Part shown: positions 59,700 to 64,000 of the stretch, piece by piece
Numbering within the stretch: the stretch's first letter is position 1
Layout: every line of letters starts with the position of its first letter
NCBI GenBank assembly: GCA_026724425.1
Contig: JAIUCV010000353.1
Coordinates: forward strand, 558,001 to 622,000
Source of the DNA: Erythrophleum ivorense
Lineage: Eukaryota > Streptophyta > Magnoliopsida > Fabales > Fabaceae
Length of the DNA: 64,000 nt
Direction of reading: 5' to 3'
Translations under genes and position numbers: made by a program
Notes under the pieces: generated by a model
The model's database searches: none
What the model saw: the letters and a program-made list of their open reading frames with translations, nothing else
What the model was told of the DNA's origin: nothing

Positions 59700-62660
59700 T
59701 TTGATTTTTCAACTATATGCCGACAACAAGAATTGATCCTAACTTCACCAAAAAGAAAGAGAGTCATCCCTTCCCATTGTCAGATTCCCTCTCCCATTTT
59801 CCCCATTTTCTGATTTCACTATTCCTCTGCCCCATTTCCCATTCGCAATTCGTTTCCCCTGTTTACCCCATTTCTCTGTTTCGGAGGCGAATGGAGGTCC
59901 ATTAACTGTGAGCATTCTCACTCTTTTCGCTGAGTTTCTGCCTCTGTTTCAAGGCTACTATGCTTCCTGGGGGTAGTCTTATAACCTTCCGTGCTTCGTA
60001 GGTTCTTCGCAAGATGTGTTATTGTCGAAGGAAATTTAGATGGAAATGGTTATGAAGCAAACTGGGTTTGCTAAATTAGAGTGAGTTTGTTTGATTTCAA
60101 CTTAGATGTCCCAGGACCCCTTTATTGGTGCTTTCATCTGTTCTAGCTATTGGATCACTGCAACTGTATTTTATCAATACTGCAATACATTTGTAAATAG
60201 GTTTTTAGTCCTGCGTATATTATAGAGAAATATTTTATGATAGGTTTTGTTTGCCTTTTCAGCAGTATTAGATGTTGGATAAGTAGTTGCTCCAAAAATT
60301 TTTTGAAAACAAAAGCATAAAAAATGTCAAAAAATCCGTTTTCCTTTGAGTGTGAATTTGATGTAATTTTTCTCCTTGTTATGGTAAATTGTGTACTTTC
60401 TAGATTGTTTTAGATCAAACTGAAAATGCTCCTGTTTCTTTTTCTTGCTTCTTGATCCTCAATATCTCTGCTGTAATTTGCTTTTCGAGTCTTACTGTCT
60501 CTGATTACCTCAACAATTCAGTCAGCCCTTTTAATCATTTTTTGAGCAAATTTAGTAACCATTTTAATTCCTGTCAACATCTGGGCAGTTTTTTAAACTC
60601 ACAGTTTATTTGACAAAATATCAGGGCAGTTTATTTGAAGTCTCAAGAGAGTTATTTGCCAAATAAACTCTGCCGTTAAATTAGTGACATATATTTGGAT
60701 TATTCAGACTAGACAGAGATTGGAAGAAAATTGAAGATTTTGTTGGTTCAAAAACAGATATTCAAGTTAGAAGACTATTTTTCATCTCTGTTTCTTCATT
60801 TTCCTTGCTGGTTCACAGAACCAGAAAATTCTAGTTCTGTTAGAACCTGATTTTCTAGTTCACAATTTATCTTTAATGCTTGTTGCGTCAAATTTTATGC
60901 TATTTTTCTTGTTACAATTGAATGTCAATGAAGAGTCCATTCATGCATGTCTGCTTCTGATTTTGAACTTTTGTAAATGCAAGTGTTGGGTGCATCTAAC
61001 ATAGGGTATTGTAAGATTTTGAGTGACTTTTCTATTATGCATTGAACGTTGGTGATGGAAATATCTTCCTTATCTAGTATACTTTCATTTAATTAACAAA
61101 GCATAAATAAGTATCTGTAGAGTGTGCTATATATATATAATTAAGGTTGAAGTGTTTCTTGCAATCAAAGTGATAGTCAGGTGGCATCTTGCTGTTGTGG
61201 TGTATCCAATCTTGAGTCATGATTAGGATTCCATTAAAGCTGCTCTTATTTTCATTTAGTTTTTGATGGATGCAACTGTATCTTTCACTCTAAATTAGAA
61301 ATTTAGAAAAATGGATAGAATAATTAAAAATAATGATTTTGTCTCTTGTATGTATATAAAAAGAATGATTTTATCTCTTATACACTACTCACATGCATCC
61401 CAATAATGGAGTATGCAAAGCAAAAAAGTAAAATGATCATGTAGCACTTTTTATTTGTCTCTCTCCACTGTAAAAGCTGTTTTTAAAATAGGAATCATTT
61501 CACTTAAAAGAGCACTTTACAAAAACAATTGTTTAACTGTTTTTATAATAAGTATGTTCTGCCAAGTTGCCAAAATTGTTGCTTTGTTATATAACTCAAG
61601 TGTGTACTTGGCTAAGTGGCTTAGCAAAAGTTCAATTAGCATACAGAAAGGTTGTCTGAAGAAAATTCTTTCTGATGAAATTTCAAATTTATGAATGAAT
61701 TCTTATTGCTGTTGGATTGCCAGGTTCATATTTTAGTCCAAGCTCTAAGGAGTATATCCTTGGAGTATTGATATGATTTGGATCAGGTGATCTCTATCTC
61801 ATGATCTTTAATGTTTGATTCTCTTTCACCTTGGTCATGTTGACTGGTACATTCTGGCATGTCTTACAGTTGAGGCTTGTGAGATATTTATGGGCAGCAA
61901 AGAGTACAAAGATGTAAGAAACCTAATGTATTGGACTTTTCACAAATTCTAGTTTTTATGATTGTCTTTCTCTTAGCGTTGGTGAGCTAATGAGCTGTCT
62001 TTTGCACCCCAAATGGATGAACCAGTTCCTCCGTTTATCATAAAGGGAGAAAATTATATTCAGCTCTTTTGTGTATGAAGAGGAAAGCATGTTGTGAGCA
62101 GTCCTATAACAGTTAGTGGTGTTAACTTTTAGGATGTGCAAAGTAGATGCCTCCTTCTATAATTCCACTCTTGGGAATTAAATAGAAGTTTGTATTTAGA
62201 ATTTTGGTGTTTTACTTATGTCCTAGGCTTATCTATGTAGAAAATAGATGCCTCTTTGGATATCGAATAAAAGTTCATGTTTCAAATTCTGGTGTTTTAT
62301 TTTTGTCCCTCCTTGCCAAGTTCCACTGTGATTATTGAATTAAAGTAACAAAAATGAAAATATACAATGCTGCATAAAACCAATATGCAACCAGTAATAT
62401 GCACATAAAAAAGACATTATTTACCACTTTCTCCACACCCTATCACTTTGGCTCCACCTAATATATATATAGAACATCACATGATTATGATTTTTTTTTG
62501 GGGCGGGGGGGGGGGGGGGGTTGGGAATGCCAATGTTTTGCAAGACTATAAATAAATGGGTTGGAGGATTTTTCCACAATAGTTTTTGGCATTTGTACTT
62601 TAGAAGCAAACTTCTTATTTATAAGTAGGAGGGATTGATCAATTTGAAGGTTATCTAAAA
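59700..62660 (+). other. low-copy region with weak gene-like signals
   Basis: A CT-rich leader-like stretch (59760-59900) with a short ATG frame is followed by T-rich, intron-like sequence. At 61870-61913 a 44-bp stretch open in one frame (EACEIFMGSKEYKD) sits between a good acceptor (TCTTACAG) and a donor (GTAAGA); at 61724-61786 a second acceptor/donor-bounded stretch has stops in all frames. This may be a broken or non-coding gene on the plus strand. No family is recognised. Confidence 0.25.
62499..62526. repeat. poly-G run
   Basis: A run of about 20 G interrupted by one C, following nine T. Such runs are prone to sequencing and assembly length errors, and it is also a possible G-quadruplex on the plus strand. 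Confidence 0.8.
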
Positions 62661-62666
62661 ATAGTT

Positions 62667-62881
62667 TGTTAGGCGTGTAAAAGATGTAAGAGGAAATAAT
62701 TGAGGCTGTTATTACAACCTAATAACAGAATGGTTGTTAGTTAGTCAATGTCCTAACTAATTAGTAGGTTAAATAGTTCTGTAACAGAGAGGGAATGCAG
62801 TTCATGACAATTGATGGGTTTTGATTCTTCTCTTCTCTTCTTTCTCATTCTTCTACACCTCTACTTCCTATTCTCTTATCA
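62667..62881 (+). repeat. putative short 5' LTR of gypsy element
   Basis: Starts TGTTAGGCG and ends CTTATCA, two bases before a perfect primer site. The left end is inferred only from the TG start; the 3' LTR is beyond the window. About 215 bp. Confidence 0.5.
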
Positions 62882-62883
62882 AG

Positions 62884-62895
62884 TGGTATCAGAGC
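62884..62895 (+). other. primer-binding site, tRNA-Met type
   Basis: TGGTATCAGAGC, a perfect match to the initiator tRNA-Met primer site, placed directly before the gag start. Confidence 0.8.
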
Positions 62896-62908
62896 ACTCA
62901 ATTCACAG

Positions 62909-64000
62909 ATGGCAGACGCTACTCAAAACCAGGCTTCACTATGCGAGATTGAAGAAAGGTTCCAATTTGTCCCTGGAGGGTGACTTTTGACTCAAACCGA
63001 TCCAAGAACAATGATGATGGAGCAGAGATTATCGAGCTTCCAAGAATTGATGCAAGGGATGTCTTTGCAGATGACCCAACTGATAAAGGTGATGGAATCA
63101 AGGAGTGACAGCAAGATAACTAGAGGTGACGAGAGACCGAAAAATGGACAACAACAATGGGGGACAGATTATCACTGCAAACGCACTTCATGAAAATGGA
63201 GTTTCCTAGATTTCATTGAGACGATGTTCTTGGCTAGATTTCAAAGTGTGAAATATATTTCCGACCAGGTGAAACACTAGAAGATATGAAGGTGATGATG
63301 GCAAGCCTAAACTTGGGTGAAAACACTCTCTGATGGCATCATTCGTATGAGAGGTTGCAAGAAGGGTGTTGTTTGGTGTGGGAAATGTATTCAGAAACCA
63401 TCAAGAAAAGATTTGGGCCTGTGTATGAAGACCCTGTGGAGGAACTAGTGCAGCTGAGGCATTTGGGTATAGTCAGTGAATACCAAGATGCTTTCGATAA
63501 TTTGATTTGCAAACTGAAGCTACCTGAGCCTTATCTGATCAGCTGTTGTATAGCTGGCCTCAAGAAGGATATAGCTAGAGGAGTGAGGTTGTTTAGACCC
63601 AAAACCTTGTTAGGCACCATGAGAATCATGAAACGTTAAAAATCGTGCTGTAATTCTACTCTCAAGGGAGAAGGAGGGAAGATGGCTACAGGAATAGGAT
63701 CTTGGGGAAACTATAATGTTGGAAATCAAGATAAATTAGGAGGCATGAAGAGCAACTTAGGCAATGTAAATAGAAGAATAGAGAAACCAGGGGGTAAAGG
63801 AGGGCTTAGACCAAGCAAGATCTTGTCTCCTGAAGAAATTGAGGAGCATAGAACCAATAACTTCTGTTACTTTTGCCCTGAGAAAGAAACTACAATTGCA
63901 ACTGATTGAGATTGAGGGAAGCAATGGTTCAACAGAGGCAGAAGGTACGGATATAGATGAAATAGAAGAGGTTTTACAATCAGTCCCAAAGGTATATCTG
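62909..64000 (+). pseudogene. gag of a chromovirus-type Ty3/gypsy element (decayed, runs off the window)
   Basis: The start ATG at 62909 gives MADATQNQASLCEIEERFQF, then a stop at 62981 and a coiled-coil-like stretch (LSSFQELMQGMSLQMTQLIK). A frame change near 63195 leads to the retrotransposon Gag domain (MEFPRFH, then DDVLG and a stop, ISKCEIYFRPGETLEDMKV; later YSETIKKRFGPVYEDPVEEL and LPEPYLISCCIAGLKKDIAR), then KILSPEEIEEHRTNNFCYFC. The zinc knuckle is incomplete (only CYFC) and the frame shifts again into IEIEGSNGSTEAEGTDIDE. Stops at 62981, 63223 or so, 63241 or so and 63331 or so confirm it is non-functional. Confidence 0.8.

Noticed and set aside
59717..59905. A 62-residue plus-strand ORF
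   Set aside because: The sequence is CT-rich leader-like, giving a Ser/Pro/Phe-rich chance peptide without recognisable features.
1..64000. CRISPR array, rRNA operon or bacterial-type operon
   Set aside because: No regularly spaced identical repeats, no rRNA core sequences and no bacterial gene organisation; the content is plant nuclear DNA.

Overview
The window looks like eudicot nuclear DNA. It is very AT-rich, most of it is non-coding, and it carries Ty1/copia and Ty3/gypsy LTR retrotransposons nested inside one another. All calls come from reading the sequence by eye; no database search or alignment program was used.

The host genes I can defend are four small intronless genes, all on the minus strand, at about 11.9, 18.8, 42.0 and 50.7 kb. 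Each encodes a secreted proline-rich protein of 133-136 residues, probably a cell-wall protein. Each has a TATA box about 90-100 bp upstream of its ATG. A fifth copy survives as a short pseudogene fragment near 16.3 kb.

The genes lie in a larger tandem segmental duplication. A 'head' block (starting near 10.54, 40.53 and 54.33 kb) is followed by two gene copies and then by a 'tail' block (4.1-5.1 plus 10.17-10.53 kb; 39.16-40.5 kb; 53.04-54.33 kb). Reading left to right: tail of unit 0 (1-10.5 kb), unit 1 (10.5-40.5 kb, swollen by transposons), unit 2 (40.5-54.3 kb) and a gene-less head of unit 3 (54.3-56.1 kb). Gene 1 corresponds to gene 3, and gene 2 to gene 4. However, a 235-bp stretch of gene 3 is identical to gene 4 of the same unit, which suggests recent gene conversion.

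Mobile elements: (a) a minus-strand Athila/Tat-like gypsy element at 26.07-39.15 kb, with both LTRs, a decayed tRNA-Asp-type primer site and gag remnants, interrupted by a 6.5-kb nest of LTR-like units with a 5-bp target duplication; (b) a partial copy of the same element at 1-4.09 kb; (c) a solo LTR of that family at 5.09-10.17 kb, itself interrupted by a 3.5-kb LTR-like element, each with its own target duplication; (d) a rearranged copia element at 21.50-25.39 kb without gag; (e) the 5' end of a chromovirus-type gypsy element at 62.67 kb to the window end.

From 56 to 62.6 kb the sequence is low-copy within this window. It holds two decayed primer-binding sites and weak exon-like signals, but no gene I can name. 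I found no rRNA, tRNA or CRISPR. The most notable observations are the gene-conversion tract, the gene loss in unit 3, a palindromic repeat cluster in one nested LTR, the scrambled 5' end of the copia element, and a conserved but unidentified coding-like segment repeated in all three unit heads.
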